64,000 bases of DNA from Edaphochlamys debaryana (taxonomy: Eukaryota > Chlorophyta > Chlorophyceae > Chlamydomonadales), in contig JAEHOE010000135.1 of the NCBI GenBank assembly GCA_016858145.1, forward strand, positions 186,001 to 250,000, given 5' to 3'. This document shows positions 1-12,449 of this stretch, piece after piece. A model generated the notes under the pieces. The model was not told where the DNA came from. It did not search any database and saw only the letters and a program-made list of their open reading frames with translations. The translations under genes were made by a program, and so were the position numbers. Each line of letters opens with the position of its first letter. Position 1 is the stretch's first letter.

Positions 1-579
1 GGGCGGAGGCTTGCTCCGTGCTCATACCTTCCCCCCATCCGCGCCCATGCTTTCTTCTTGATCCCTCCGCGCGCCCTCCAAGCAGGCGTCACCCTGGTAC
101 AGCCATCGGTGGGTCTCGGGAGCGAGGGGGCGGGGACCTGGGAGCATGGGGCTGCGGTGCTGCAGGGGGGTTCCGGAGTGTGGCGCTCGTGGGTCCACCC
201 GCCCTGTCCGCTATGGCCCCAATTGCATCTCAGGCGCCCAAGGCTCCATATCCGGTCAGCTGCGGCCACCGCTGCTATCGCAGGCCCGCAAGCCTCCATG
301 CCCCGTCCCCCCGCCCCCCCGCCCCCACGCAGAGCGGCCCAACCGAGGTGGCAATACTGGACTGCGCCTATGAGGACGGGCGGTGCTTCAGTGCGGACAG
401 GTTCAGGTGGGGGCTGAGGCTGAGGCTGAGGCCGACTAGGCACAGGACATACACAGCCGGGTGCTCTGCAAGAGCAACGTGTAACACCGTAACCTTGAAG
501 GCCCCCTGTCTTCCCACACAGCCGCGTGATGGCCCCTCGTCCCTAAGACCGCAAGTCTGTAACCTTCCTAACCTCCCGG

Positions 580-3500
580 GTGCGGCCCCCTGTTGCCCAT
601 CACAGCCGGGTGACTCCGCTCATACCCCGCGACACGGTCAACCACCCCGGGGCCCAGCGCATCGAGGTACTGCCCGGACTGCCCCCGGGCCTGGCCTCGG
701 TCCCAGTGGGCCCAGCCTGGGCCCGGGCGGGCCCAGCACCCCCGGGCCCGAGTGCCTGCGTGGACGACATCTCGGCCCCGCTGCAGCGGCGGTGTTGGGC
801 GCTGGTGGCTCGCTTTGAGGACTACGCCTCCTGGGTGGGTGGTTGGGCGGTTGGGTGGTTGGGTGGGGCATGTCGTAACAGCGGGACTCTGCTTGCAGCA
901 GGCAGCGAGGCGGTGGCGGTGCAGGGTGGCGGTGGCTCGCTTTGGCGCCTACGCCTTGGGGTGGGGTGGGTTGCGAGGGGAGGGAGGGGTGGGAGGCTCT
1001 GGACGGCGGGGGCCTGTGCCGGGGCCTGCGTGGCAGCGTGGGCCTGGGTCTCCCCTGCCGGCACTGCCCTGCCCCCGCCCTCTGACCGGACGTCCTGCTT
1101 CGAGGGCGGAGCCGGGCCGTGCGGGGCGGGGGCCATGGGGCGGGCAGGACAGCTGGGATCTGTCATTGAAGCGCTGCTGAGAGTGCTGACGGGTCGCACC
1201 GGTTCGCTTTGTTCGGCCTCTGCCCCCCTCCCGCTTGCTGGACAGGCGCTGGCTTATGACGAGCGGGAGGAAGGGCCGCGGAGGAGCGCCGTTGTGGTGG
1301 GTGGGGCGAGCTAGGGGACGGGCTGAGGCCGCTGGATCCCCTGAATCCCCCACCGTACTTGCAACTGCCGCGTCTCAACCGCTTGCTTGCAAGAGCGCCC
1401 CGCAATGCTACTGCTTCCCTGACGGCAGTTAATCCTCAGCCCCAGACCAACCACCAACCGTATCTTCCCATCTGGCAACCGCTAACCGCCCACAGGACCG
1501 ACGCGTCAACACCTGGTACCTGTGTGCCGGTTTGGTGTCGTGCGGCGATGATATTGCACGGATTGCGCTCTGCCTGGCGAGAGAGATCCAGGTACGGCAT
1601 TGACGTGGCGCCTAGCCGTACAAGTGCGCACAGGCATTTATTCATTCGAAGTTCATAACCAAACTTTACCTTAATCCTGCAGCCAATTCCGCAGTGAGCA
1701 TCCCCCATGAAGACGGCTGCCAGACGACTGCCCCGCCCTCGACCCCCGTAACCTCCTCCGCCCCTCTTCCCGGCCGCGCCCGCCCCAGGCCTACGTGGCA
1801 GAGCGCCAGAGCGGCCGCCCCCCCGCGCTCCCGGCGCCCCCCGCCCCCCGCCCCGCCGCCATCCTGAGCGCCGGCGGCCCCTCGGGCGGCGGCGGCGGCG
1901 GCAACGGCGGCCTTAGTCATGCGGCGACCGTGGCGGTCACTGTGGCGGCCTGCATGGGCGGTGCGTGCCGTGCGTAGGGGCGGGGGCTGCCGCCGCGGCC
2001 CTGTCGTACATGTCGTACATGCGGGGCGGGGTTGCTGAGCCGTTTTCGTCCGAGGGGCTGGCGGGGCTGGGTTGCTTGCTGGATGAGGCAGGGTGCGGTG
2101 CGTTGGCCGAGGCGTACATGATGCAGGGTGGAGTTGGCCGGTGTGAGTGGTGCAAGCGCTGCTCCCCGGCCCCGGTCCTGGCCCATCCCCTTTCCTGATC
2201 TAGGCATGCTGGCGATACTGTTGCTGGCGGCGGCGGGCTTCGTGCTGCGGCGCCGTGCGCTGCAGCGCCGTCGGCGGCAGCAGAAGGGCGGAGACTTGGA
2301 GGCGGAGGCGGGGGGAGGCAGCAGGTGGGGTGTGGGGTTTGATTGGTTGAGGGTGAGAGGTTTAAGCCTTGGGGGTTGGACGAGTGATCCCAAAGGCACT
2401 GGGAATGCTGGTTTTACCCTCACCAGCCCCGCCTCTGACCCACCGCCCCTCAATGCCCCCGTCCTGCAACCCTACTCTTCATCCCCTACACCCCACCCCC
2501 TGAACTCCTACCCTCGTCCAGCGCCCCAACCGGCGGAGGCAAGGAGGCCCCTTCCAAGGTCTCCGATGCCCCCCCCGTGCCCCCCCTCCCCGACTTTCTC
2601 CGCGGCACCTGCGACACGGGGCCCATCCCCCCCTCCCCCAGCCCCCGCAGCGCCACGGGGCTGATGCTGGGAACAGCCGACACGGGTGGGGCGGGGGGCG
2701 GGGGGCGGGGGGGTCACTCTCGGACGCATTGGAGAGAGCGAGGGAGAGGGGGAGCTGCAGGGGGTGTGTGGCAGGCGGCGACGTTATGGGAGACGGCTTG
2801 GGAATGTGTCTCAGCGCTGCATCAGGGACGGGGGGTGGGAGGCGGGCAATGTGGGGCCGCCTCAGGCCGCACGGGCATGCTGGCATTGTGCCCATGTACC
2901 CAGGTCACCCCTTGTCACTAGCTCCCTTTGACGTGTCTTCTCCGCTTCCCGGCTCCTGCTCCCCCCCCCCAGAGGTCTCTGTGGTGTCCCACATGACCCC
3001 ATGGCACGCGGCATGCGTCAGCATCCTCAGCCCCGAGGGAGGGGGGGCGGGGGAGGGGGAGGGAGCCGGCGGCTGCGGCGGCGGTGCCAGCACCTCCACC
3101 GATGGCTTCACAGACGACATTGGGGCCGCCGCCGCCAGGGGCAGCGGAGGCACTGGCAGCGGCAGCGGCGCTTGTGCGGGGACCAGCGGCGGCGGCCGGG
3201 TGGCGGTGGCGGGGGACGATGTGGTGACTCTGCTGCCGCGGGTTCTGGGCGTGGGAGCCTTCGGGCGGGTGAGTGTGTGCTGGGGAACGTGGACGTGTGT
3301 GAGTGTGGGCCTATCCTGCGTGGCTAGGGGCCTCGGGTATGCATGGCAGGAGCGAGGTGGTGGGTGCTGGAGCGCCGAACCCCGCGCCGCATGACCCCCG
3401 CTCGCCCTCATCCATGGTCCCCCCCCTCACCCCCCTGTCAGGTGTACGAGGGGGAGTTCAGGGGCCAGAGGGTGGCCGTCAAGGTGGGGGGGAGGGGGGG

Positions 3501-6500
3501 GGGGGGGGGAGGGGAGCGGACGTGGTAGTGATGAGGGGAGGCCGGGGCCAAGAGGGAGGCAGTGCGGCGTGCACGTGAACCAGGCCACGTGCCGTGCACC
3601 AGGCATTCCGCTGCCCGGGATGGATGGCTCCCGGCCAAACTGCCAATGGCTCCCAGCCGAAAGGCCCATCAACCCTTGTTCCCCTGCTCATGCTGTACTC
3701 GGGCAGGTGTTCACGCACCTGGGGGGGGCGGCGGGGGCCGCCACCCCGCTGGAGCAGGCGCAGGCCGCAGCGTGCCTGGTGCAGGAGGTGAGGGGGGCGT
3801 CTGGGGGCCTTGGAGGGGGGGGAAAGAGTCGTGGGGGCCGTGGGCGGCCATAAGTTGAGCCCTGTGTGGGGCTGTGGAACGTGGGGCTGCTCTGCCGCCA
3901 TCACGCCGTGCCTCCTGCCTCCTCCAACAGTCCAACTTCCCCCTCTCCGCTCATTGTCCCTCTTCGCCCCTTGGCCCCCCCCCCCCAGGTGGAGGTCCTG
4001 GGCCGCGTGTGCCACCCCAACGTGGTGCGGCTGCTGGCGGCGTGCGTGGCGCCGCCGCGCATGGGTCTGGTGGGTTGGCGGTTGGCGGTTGGCGGCTGGT
4101 GGTTGGCGGTTGGCTGTTAACGGCCCTCCGCCCTCCCCCCCTGTCAGGTGCTTGAGCTCATGGACACCTCCCTGGCCCACGTGCTCAGGGACCGGCCCCC
4201 GGGGCAGGCCCTGCTGCCCATGGACCAGGTGGGGATGGGGTTTGCGTACGGCACCGTACGGCAGGATCACATCATAAATGGATGCTAGCGTTTTGGGCTG
4301 AGCCGGCCGGTCTGTCTGAAGTTGCGCTCCACGCCCAAAGCGGGACGCAGCTATCCGTTCTGTACCATACCAGAGCTGTGGTGCTGCGAGAATGGAAGCT
4401 CCATCACCTTCGCGCCTGGCCGATGCGGATGTTGCGCACCGACTTCCGTCAAACCTCGCCCGCTCAAGCCCGGACCGAGCGCGATGTTGCTATTCCACAT
4501 CAACCAACTCGCATCTGCGGTCTGAGCGGTAGTCGCAACACTTTGTCGTGGATCGGCGTGGAAATGGGTGTCACATCGACGACATCCTCGGGACCCTGCC
4601 CCCTTAAAGCTTTAGGGTGGAGTGCAAAGATACCGTGGCCGGTATTGTCACGGTCGCCGCGCTGCGCCCCCCTCCCCCCCCCCCAGGTTCTGTCCATCGC
4701 CACGGACGTTGCCTCGGGCCTTGCCTACCTGCACCCCACCATCGTGCACCGGGACGTCAAGCCGGGCAACGTGCTGCTGGCGGGGGTGGGCGGAGGCAAC
4801 AGGCTCACGGCCAAGCTCAGCGACTTTGTGAGAGCGGTGGCGGCTGGGGGGCATAACTGTCCAGGGTGGCCTTGCCTTCACCTGACTCCCTTGCTTTCCC
4901 CCCCCACCCCCAGGGGCTGTCCCGGCTGCGGAGCACGCACCAGCCAACGGACCACCCGGAGGCGGGCACGGTGGGGCCGAGGGGGGAAGAGGGGAACGGG
5001 GAAACGGGTATGGGCACGGGTTTAGGGGGAGCATTAATCACGAAGGCAGGCGCCGCCGACCTCCTCTGTGGCTCCTCCCCGCCCCACCCCACCCCACCCC
5101 CTGCCACCTGCAGCCGCCCTACACGGCCCCTGAGTGGTGAGCGGCCGGGGGCTGGAGGGCACCGAGATCCCACAGATGCCTGATGTCGCATGCCGTACAC
5201 GTGTGCCGTACTGCTGTACAGCATGGTGGTTTGGAAAACCGTGCCGAATTCCATCGTCCTCCCTACGTGACCCCCAGCTTCGATGTGAACAATGACGTGG
5301 TGACGCACGCAGCCGACATGTACTCATTCGGGGCGGTGCTGTGGTGAGTGGGGCCCGGTGCGGGCCTGCTGTGGGCCCGGTGCGGGCCTGCTGTGAGCCC
5401 AGTAGCTGGGCGCTTGCTTGGGTGGCGACATTGCGAGGCCCAGTGCCAGGAGTCTCGGGTTTGTACGGTAGCCAGGGTTGTGTGGTGCCCCTGGTTCCCC
5501 TGGGGTGCCCACCTTCATAGGGCCATCGGTGGGCTGCGGGGAGCCGCCTTGTCTGCCGGGCCTCGGCTGCGAGGGTGCCACACGAGCGCCGGCGGTTTCC
5601 AAAGCAACGTCTCCTGCGCCCTCCCTCTCCCTCTTCCCCCCCCCCCCGCAGGGAGATGCTGTCGGGCAGAGAGCCGTGGCCGGTGAGACGGTGGTTGGTT
5701 GGTTGGTTGGTTGGTTGGGCGACTGGCTGGGCAGGCACCCCCCAACGGTGCCCTCACAGGTGCAATAGCGCATGCACCCTACGGTATGCCCGACCTTCCG
5801 CCCCGCATGGCACACGACACCTGACAACCCACCCCACCTCGCCCCCCCCAGGGCCTCCCCGCCGTGGTGGTTGCCACTCGCGTGCAGCTGTACAAGGAGA
5901 CGCTCCCCCTGGGGGCCGTGGAGGCGGCGAGGGGGGGCGGGGCGGCGGGGGCGGGGGCGCTGCCCAAGCTCACGAGGCTGCTGCAGCAGGTGTGTGGCGT
6001 GGTGGGGAGGAGGGGGGGGAGTGGGGTGCACGAGCTACCACTACCCATGAGCCCTTCCTCCCTCCCGCCTCTCGCCCCCCCCCCTGCTTCCCCTCCCCCT
6101 CCGCCCCCCCAGTGCTTTGACCCCGAGCCCCTGCGCCGCCCCGCGGCCGCTGAGGCGGTCAAACAGCTGCTGCTGGCGAGGGAGCAGGTGGGGGGGGGAG
6201 AGGGAAGGGGGTGGCAGGGGGAATGAAGGAGGGGGAGGGGGCAAGGGGGAGAGAGGGGGAGGTGAATCGAGGGGAGAAGGGTTTGCGGAGGAGCGTCTGA
6301 AAAGGGTTTCCCACCACCCCCTGACGCCTCATTCACCCGCTCACAGCAGCACACGAGTTAACCACCGCCCATTTCTTCTTGTGCAAACCGCGTTCAGATG
6401 ACCGCATCCGCCTGGGACGCGCCTCCACTGCCACCCCTGCCCGCCGGGGCAGCAGCGGCGGGCGCCCAGGCCGAGGCCGAGACGGCCGTGGGGGCCCCAC

Positions 6501-6607
6501 CGCTTGCTGAGCCGCCCCCGCCGCCCTGTGAAGGGGGCGGCGGGTTCGGGGCCCTCTGCCCCATTGCTCCGTGGCCCAAGCCACAGCAGCAGGCTGAGGA
6601 GCGGTAG
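580..6607 (+). CDS. Receptor-like protein kinase A (TKL type), 5' end unresolved
   Basis: Multi-exon membrane kinase. Exons I can phase: 1496-1591, 1789-1960, 2204-2324, 2522-2685, 2973-3268, 3442-3483, 3707-3787, 3989-4069, 4148-4228, 4687-4827, 4914-4970, 5114-5136, 5278-5343, 5652-5682, 5852-5989, 6113-6187 and 6398-6607 (stop TAG). All junction phases agree. A membrane helix spans the 1789-1960/2204-2324 junction (AVTVAACMGGMLAILLLAAA) and is followed by RRRALQRRRRQQ. Kinase landmarks: GVGAFGRVYEG loop, VAVK lysine, HRDVKPGNVLL catalytic loop, DFG split exactly over the 4827/4914 junction, TAPE, and DMYSFGAVLWEML. The ectodomain probably includes the exon ending at 834 (CVDDISAPLQRRCW, FEDYASW) and exon 1496-1591 (NTWYLCAGLVSCGDD), but anything upstream is uncertain and may lie outside the window. 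Ligand and substrate are unknown. The C-terminal tail is Ala/Pro-rich. Confidence 0.85.
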
Positions 6608-6761
6608 CCTGAGCGGCCAAACTGAGCGGCAGCGGCAGCAGCAGTCGTCGTGAGGGCGGTCGCAATGGCGGCTCGGACGGCACCGGGAGGGGCCCGGCGG
6701 AGGCGTGTTGGGCCCGGGCGCTGGGGCCCAGCGGCGCCGGCAGCCGCCTGCTGTGGGGGCG

Positions 6762-6936
6762 GGGCCCCGGTCGGCGCCGGTCGTGAGGGGCCAGGGGTGA
6801 GGGCCAGCGGTCAGCGGTCAGCGACCGGTGGTGGCGGGCCCCCACTGACTACGCTGGGGCTACGCAAACGGGGCCCCGGTCGGTGCCGGTCGGCGACAGG
6901 CGGCGGGCCCCCACTAAGAATGCTGGGGTCACGCAC
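6762..6936. repeat. Imperfect local tandem duplication
   Basis: Two related blocks lie just downstream of kinase A. A GGGGCCCCGGTCGGNGCCGG core occurs at about 6762-6785 and 6870-6897. A CGGGCCCCCACT core, followed by a CTGGGG and ACGCA segment, occurs at about 6831-6867 and 6900-6936. No credible coding signal was seen between 6608 and 7100. Confidence 0.75.
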
Positions 6937-7100
6937 CGCAGGGGCGAGCCTGGCCGTTGGAAGGCCGGCCGTCCCCGCCTCCGGCGCTGCTGCTGGGGGC
7001 CCTGTGGATCGGCGGTCGAGGGCAGGCGAGGGGCACGCACCCCTAAGGCGCAGGGCGGGAGGGTGCGGCACAGGCGGCGTGGCAGTGCGGGGGCCGCCCT

Positions 7101-7449
7101 GCGGCCGCTGAGGCGGTCAAACAGCTGCTGCTGGCGAGGGAGCAGGTGGGGGGCGAGGGAGGGGGTGAGGCGAGGGAGGCGGAGGGACGGGGAGGACATC
7201 ATGCGATCCCTCCCGTCAAACCCCGCACTGCACCCGGCCCGCCCTCCCCACCTCCCCGCTCAGATGACCGCACTGCCAGGGGACGCACCTCCGCCCGTGG
7301 AATCGCCTCCGCCCGTGGAACCGCCTCCGCCCGTGGAACCGCCGCCACCCCTACCCACCGTGACGGCCGGCACCCAGGCCCAGACGGTAGGGGCGGCCGC
7401 GCCGCTGCCGGGGCTGCCATCGCAGACTCCCGCCACCCCAGCCCCCTAG
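7101..7449 (+). pseudogene. Duplicated 3'-terminal exons of kinase A (remnant)
   Basis: Positions 7101-7152 repeat kinase A positions 6143-6194 almost base for base (encoding AAEAVKQLLLAREQ plus the donor). The next segment, 7264-7449, starts MTALPGDAPP and ends in TAG; it resembles the true last exon (MTASAWDAPP, then GAQAEAETAVGA versus GTQAQTVGAA). The first copied exon lacks its 5' half (CFDPEPLRRP) and has no acceptor at the join, so it looks like a broken segmental duplicate rather than a working alternative end. PPPVE is repeated inside the second exon. An alternative terminal exon remains possible only for 7264-7449. Confidence 0.7.
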
Positions 7450-7530
7450 AAGGCCGCGGAGAGCGAGCGGGAGGCGTTCTGCCTTGCCACGTTCGAACCG
7501 CCGTCGCCGGTGCCACCTCAGCGAGGCGCA

Positions 7531-7584
7531 GAGGCGGCTCGACTGGACACCGGGAAGCGACTTGGGAGCAACGGGCGCGGCCAG
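7531..7584. repeat. 54-bp direct repeat, copy 1
   Basis: Matches 8992-9045 at 52 of 54 positions in the same orientation. It lies on the 3' side of the AP2 gene. Confidence 0.85.
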
Positions 7585-7870
7585 GGCCAGCGTCAGCGCT
7601 CGGCGTTGAGCGGCACTGAAGAAGCACCAAGCGCGGTGGGGGTAGCGGAATATGGTGCTGCTGGCTGTATATATGGATGTGTGAGGGCGGTGACAGGGTG
7701 GCGTGCAGGTGTCGAGAGGGTGGCGTGCAGGTGTCGAGAGGGTGGCGAGCGCGTGCGCCCAGCGTCCTGCGGTGCGGGCGCAGCCCCTGTGCCCCTGCTT
7801 GCGATACCGGTAGTGCGGAAGCGAACCGTGGGGCGCTCGTCGCGGGGGGGACCCGGGAAGGAGCGCTCAC

Positions 7871-8984
7871 CTGGGAGAGGCGGGTCAGGTCATCGGCGTA
7901 CTCGGTGGCGGGGAACTGTGGGGGGGCAGGGGTGGAGGGGGAACGAGAGGGGGGAACATCGACGGGGGACATGGGTTGGCGTGAGGTGGGCAAGAATGGG
8001 TGCAGCGCGTGGGCAGGGCAGGCACAAGGACGCAAACTAGCGGAGGGCAGGCAGGGAACCGTCCGCACGCACGCACGCACTCACGTTGGTGGGCGCCGCC
8101 AGGCCCCAGTACACCAGCGCCGCCCTGTCGTACGCGCGGGCCGCCTCCACCTCGGTGCCGTACCCGCCCAGGTACACCTGCGGTGGCAACCAACAACCGA
8201 CAACCGCCACATGGCGCGGAGGGGCAGTACGAAATCATTACGGTACCGTGCCGTACCATCGGCCATAGCGCCGTACCACGCGGTGAGGCCCAAGAGGGGC
8301 GCTAACGGTTGTTAAGAGCACACGTGGCACAGGTGAAGCGTGAGGCACGGCCCACCTGCTTGCCGCGCGTGCGTCCGCCCGGTGAGGTCTTCTTTCGCTG
8401 CACCGATGGGTCCCACAGGTGTGCCTCCCACTTGCCGGTCCAGCGGTGCCTGAGGGAGGTGCAGGATTGCAAGGGAGCTAAGGAGGAGAGCAGGACGGCA
8501 AAGGGGAGCATTTGCGCAAGCGCGCAGCAGCGATGCAGCGAGGGAAAGACATAATCGCAGCCAAGCTTTGCCGTGCTCGTTTGCAGTCGTGCGTAGCCGG
8601 GCCTTACTTGGTGACGCCCTTGAAGCCAGAGGTGCCGCCGTTCTTGTTGCGAGACTGAGGCTGGGGCTTGGTGTGGGCCAGCTCGTGCTTCAGCACCGCC
8701 GCCATCGGATCCTCACCGCCGCCGCCGCCGTCGGCGTCGCCGTCGCCGTCGACGCTGGCGCCGCCGCTGCTGGCGGCGGCGGCAGTGGCGCGCGCGACCA
8801 CGGCGGCGAGTGGGTTGAGCGGCTTCTTCTCCCTTGAGCGCTTGTTGGGCGTGTTGGGCGCCGCCGCCACCGCTACCGCCGCCTCGCCCGTCGTCACCGC
8901 CGCCGCCGCCGTCTGCGTCCGGCGGATGACCCGGGTGCGGCGCGACGGCAGCGGCGCCGCCGGGCCGCCGCCGTCCAGGTCCAT
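7871..8984 (-). CDS. AP2-domain transcription factor (C-terminus unresolved)
   Basis: Exons on the minus strand: 8984-8608 (ATG at 8984), 8449-8356, 8177-8085 and 7915-7871, with consistent phases. The first exon encodes an acidic, Ala/Gly-rich N-terminus with basic patches (KRSREKK) and ends in SGFKGVTK. The following exons give [33 protein letters not shown] and AALVYWG, then [10 protein letters not shown]. This is the canonical AP2 DNA-binding fold, closest in wording to the first repeat of the AP2/ANT class (RGVT-HRWTG, QVYLGGY, AARAYDLAAL). Only one AP2 repeat is visible. A GTGAGC donor follows 7871, but the frame also stays open to 7199, so the true end is not settled. A role in nuclear transcriptional control is inferred from the domain. 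Confidence 0.85.
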
Positions 8985-8991
8985 CGCGGCG

Positions 8992-9045
8992 GAGGCCGCT
9001 CGACTGGACACCGGGAAGCGACTTGGGAGCAACGGGCGAGGCCAG
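8992..9045. repeat. 54-bp direct repeat, copy 2
   Basis: Partner of 7531-7584. It sits immediately upstream of the AP2 start codon (8984), that is, in its 5' leader or promoter. Confidence 0.85.
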
Positions 9046-10610
9046 TGTTGATCTGCTGCCGCTTGAAGTGGCAAGAGGAGAGGTTCTTTGTTTGCAATGG
9101 GGCGGGCCGGCGACGATGGAGCCGCGGCGGGTGTGTGCGTGCGTGTGCCCCCGTGACCCCGAGTCACCCGCGGCCTCGGGCTGCTGAGCCCTGCGCGCAC
9201 CCTTGCTGGGTGTGCTGTGCGCTGTATGCGAGGCACGTGGGCGGGGTCTATGAGGCACTGGCGGAAGGCTATGTGTGTCGTATGTACGTCTCATTGTGTA
9301 GTGCATGTCATGCGAGGGCGGTGCGTGGACTGATGCAGGCCCCGGCTTACTCCTGACCCCACTGCTTGCGAAACCGGCCACCTGCTGCGGGTTTGATCTG
9401 CTTGGGTAGGTACTCTGCAGTCGGCTGGCGCTGGTGTTGGTTGAAGGTGCTTCCCTGTGGTTGATGGGCGGTAGGAAGCCCGTGTTTCTATGCCAGCGTG
9501 GAGCTCTTACTGATGAGTGATGCAATGCGCATATGTCATGTGATGTGGTGTGTGTGCGGATCGGCTTAACATCAATAAGCCATCACTACTGTGGGACTCG
9601 GCCGTTAAGAGTTGCTTCAATCTCTGTTCCTCATGCAGCCTCACAGGGGAGGCTTGTTCCTCTCATAGTCCATAATCCATTGCGATGTCCACTCAGGCTG
9701 ATGTAGGTATCACGTGTCACGCCGGCTGCTGGCAGACCAACGCGCTGACCAGCAGCCCTTCATCATCGTAGAGCACTGCCGTTGGCTGTCTTAGTTGGCT
9801 GAGCCCATCTTTCTTACGACGAGGCGAGGATGTGTCTGGTAGGGGTCGGGGTTCTGAACCGGCACTGAATCCAACGGCACGGCCAAGTAAGACTCTTGGG
9901 CCCATGCACGTTGACCCCATGGCGGCAAGGCGCCGGTGCATGCAGCCATCACCCCTACAGCCCTGCTTTGTGCGGCGTTGCTGAGGAGCACATGGAAGGG
10001 GTCAATGCAACGTGCAACTAACCGGGTCACATGGAAGGGGTGTGTGAGTGTGGCTATTGCTGGCGGGTGGGTGGCGCAGGAGGCAGGCCTGAGTGCTGGT
10101 TGCCTTGGTTGAGCCTTCGGCGGCGTGTGGTGTCGTCCCTGAGGAAGGAGCACCCTGTCCCGTGTGTGGCCCCAGCCGGGATGGGTTGCATGGCTCGAGT
10201 GCGCGGCTCTACCCCTGGCCACAATCAAGCGCTTCGCTTCGTGGGGCGCTACGTGGGGTTGCCAGGCGGGATTGGACCCTTCCCGTCACGGTGCCAGACA
10301 GCGCAGCATATGTCAAGGGGTCGGTGAACGTGGTGGTCTCGCGCAGGAGTGTAGAGCACAGGGGCAACGTGCAGCCATCCGGGCCCGGGGAGCAGCAGTG
10401 ATGCCAGCACTCCACCGGCCTTAGCTGTGAGGCCATCGCACGTATCTGGCATCGCGGGCTGCTCGGACACAGGTGTGGAGCCGGAGCAGGGCCACTGAGC
10501 CGGAGCAACGAAGGGCTGGACAGACGGTGCCGCGGGGTATCGAAGACATGCCGGCAGGGGAGTCGGAGGGTGGACTAGGAGCTGACAGCAAACAGGTCAC
10601 TGCAGTGGGT
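9046..10610. other. Intergenic, no gene recognised
   Basis: Only short, poorly coding frames are present. GC is lower than in the flanking genes. A 15-mer AGCGCTTCGCTTCGT at 10228-10242 recurs at 14695-14709 with partly matching flanks. Confidence 0.5.
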
Positions 10611-10626
10611 GGTGTTGAGAAACACC
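10611..10626 (-). terminator. Histone 3' stem-loop (H4)
   Basis: GGTGTT-TCTC-AACACC on the minus strand, about 68 nt after the H4 stop codon. This is the replication-type histone mRNA 3'-processing hairpin, identical in all four histone genes here. Confidence 0.95.
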
Positions 10627-10693
10627 GGGTTGTTTGGGCGCTTCGCGGAGGCACAAGGCCTCGCGGAGCACCGGAAGAGCAGAGCTCTCCCGC

Positions 10694-11920
<1,227 letters not shown>

Positions 11921-12009
11921 GCGCCCTGAGCTGGCCTGTCTTGGCGATGCAGCAGATGGACCATCCTGGGCTGCCTCCTGCGCTGCCTCGGCTCGGCAAC
12001 AACAAACCC

Positions 12010-12025
12010 GGTGTTTCTCAACACC
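12010..12025 (+). terminator. Histone 3' stem-loop (H3)
   Basis: GGTGTT-TCTC-AACACC, 90 nt after the H3 stop codon; same hairpin as the other three histone genes. Confidence 0.95.
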
Positions 12026-12449
12026 ACCTTTGCTGGGACTTGGCCGGGGAGGCTGAGCGGGGGTGTCGGCTGGGGTTGACGCATGTGCTGAACACAGATG
12101 GGGGCTTATCGAGCGAAGACCGACTTGGTGACCGCCAGCCACGAGTCGTGGGGCCTGCCATTGGGGTTCAGGCGTTCTGCTTTTCTGCCTTGCTTGCTTG
12201 CCAGCCCCCACCATTCTTTACGTCCGAGCCGATGGTCTAACGTCTGCCCTGCAACGCCGCGGCTTGCCCCTTACTGGCCTGTCTTGCCCACCATTAGTGC
12301 TCAGGCCAGTGCTGAGGCCTAGTCAGAGCGGGCACAGGACACGACCACCTGCTGGCCTTGCCCCCGCCCACCGCACTCCTCACCTCTCCTACTCCAACCC
12401 TGCTTTCCCCCATCCGGCCGTTGCACCGGCACACGGAATCTGCCCGCGC

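Noticed and set aside
7871..8984. AP2 domain as part of a homing endonuclease or mobile element
   Set aside because: The flanking direct repeats are suggestive, but there is no nuclease motif (HNH or LAGLIDADG), and the domain matches plant-type transcription factors with introns.
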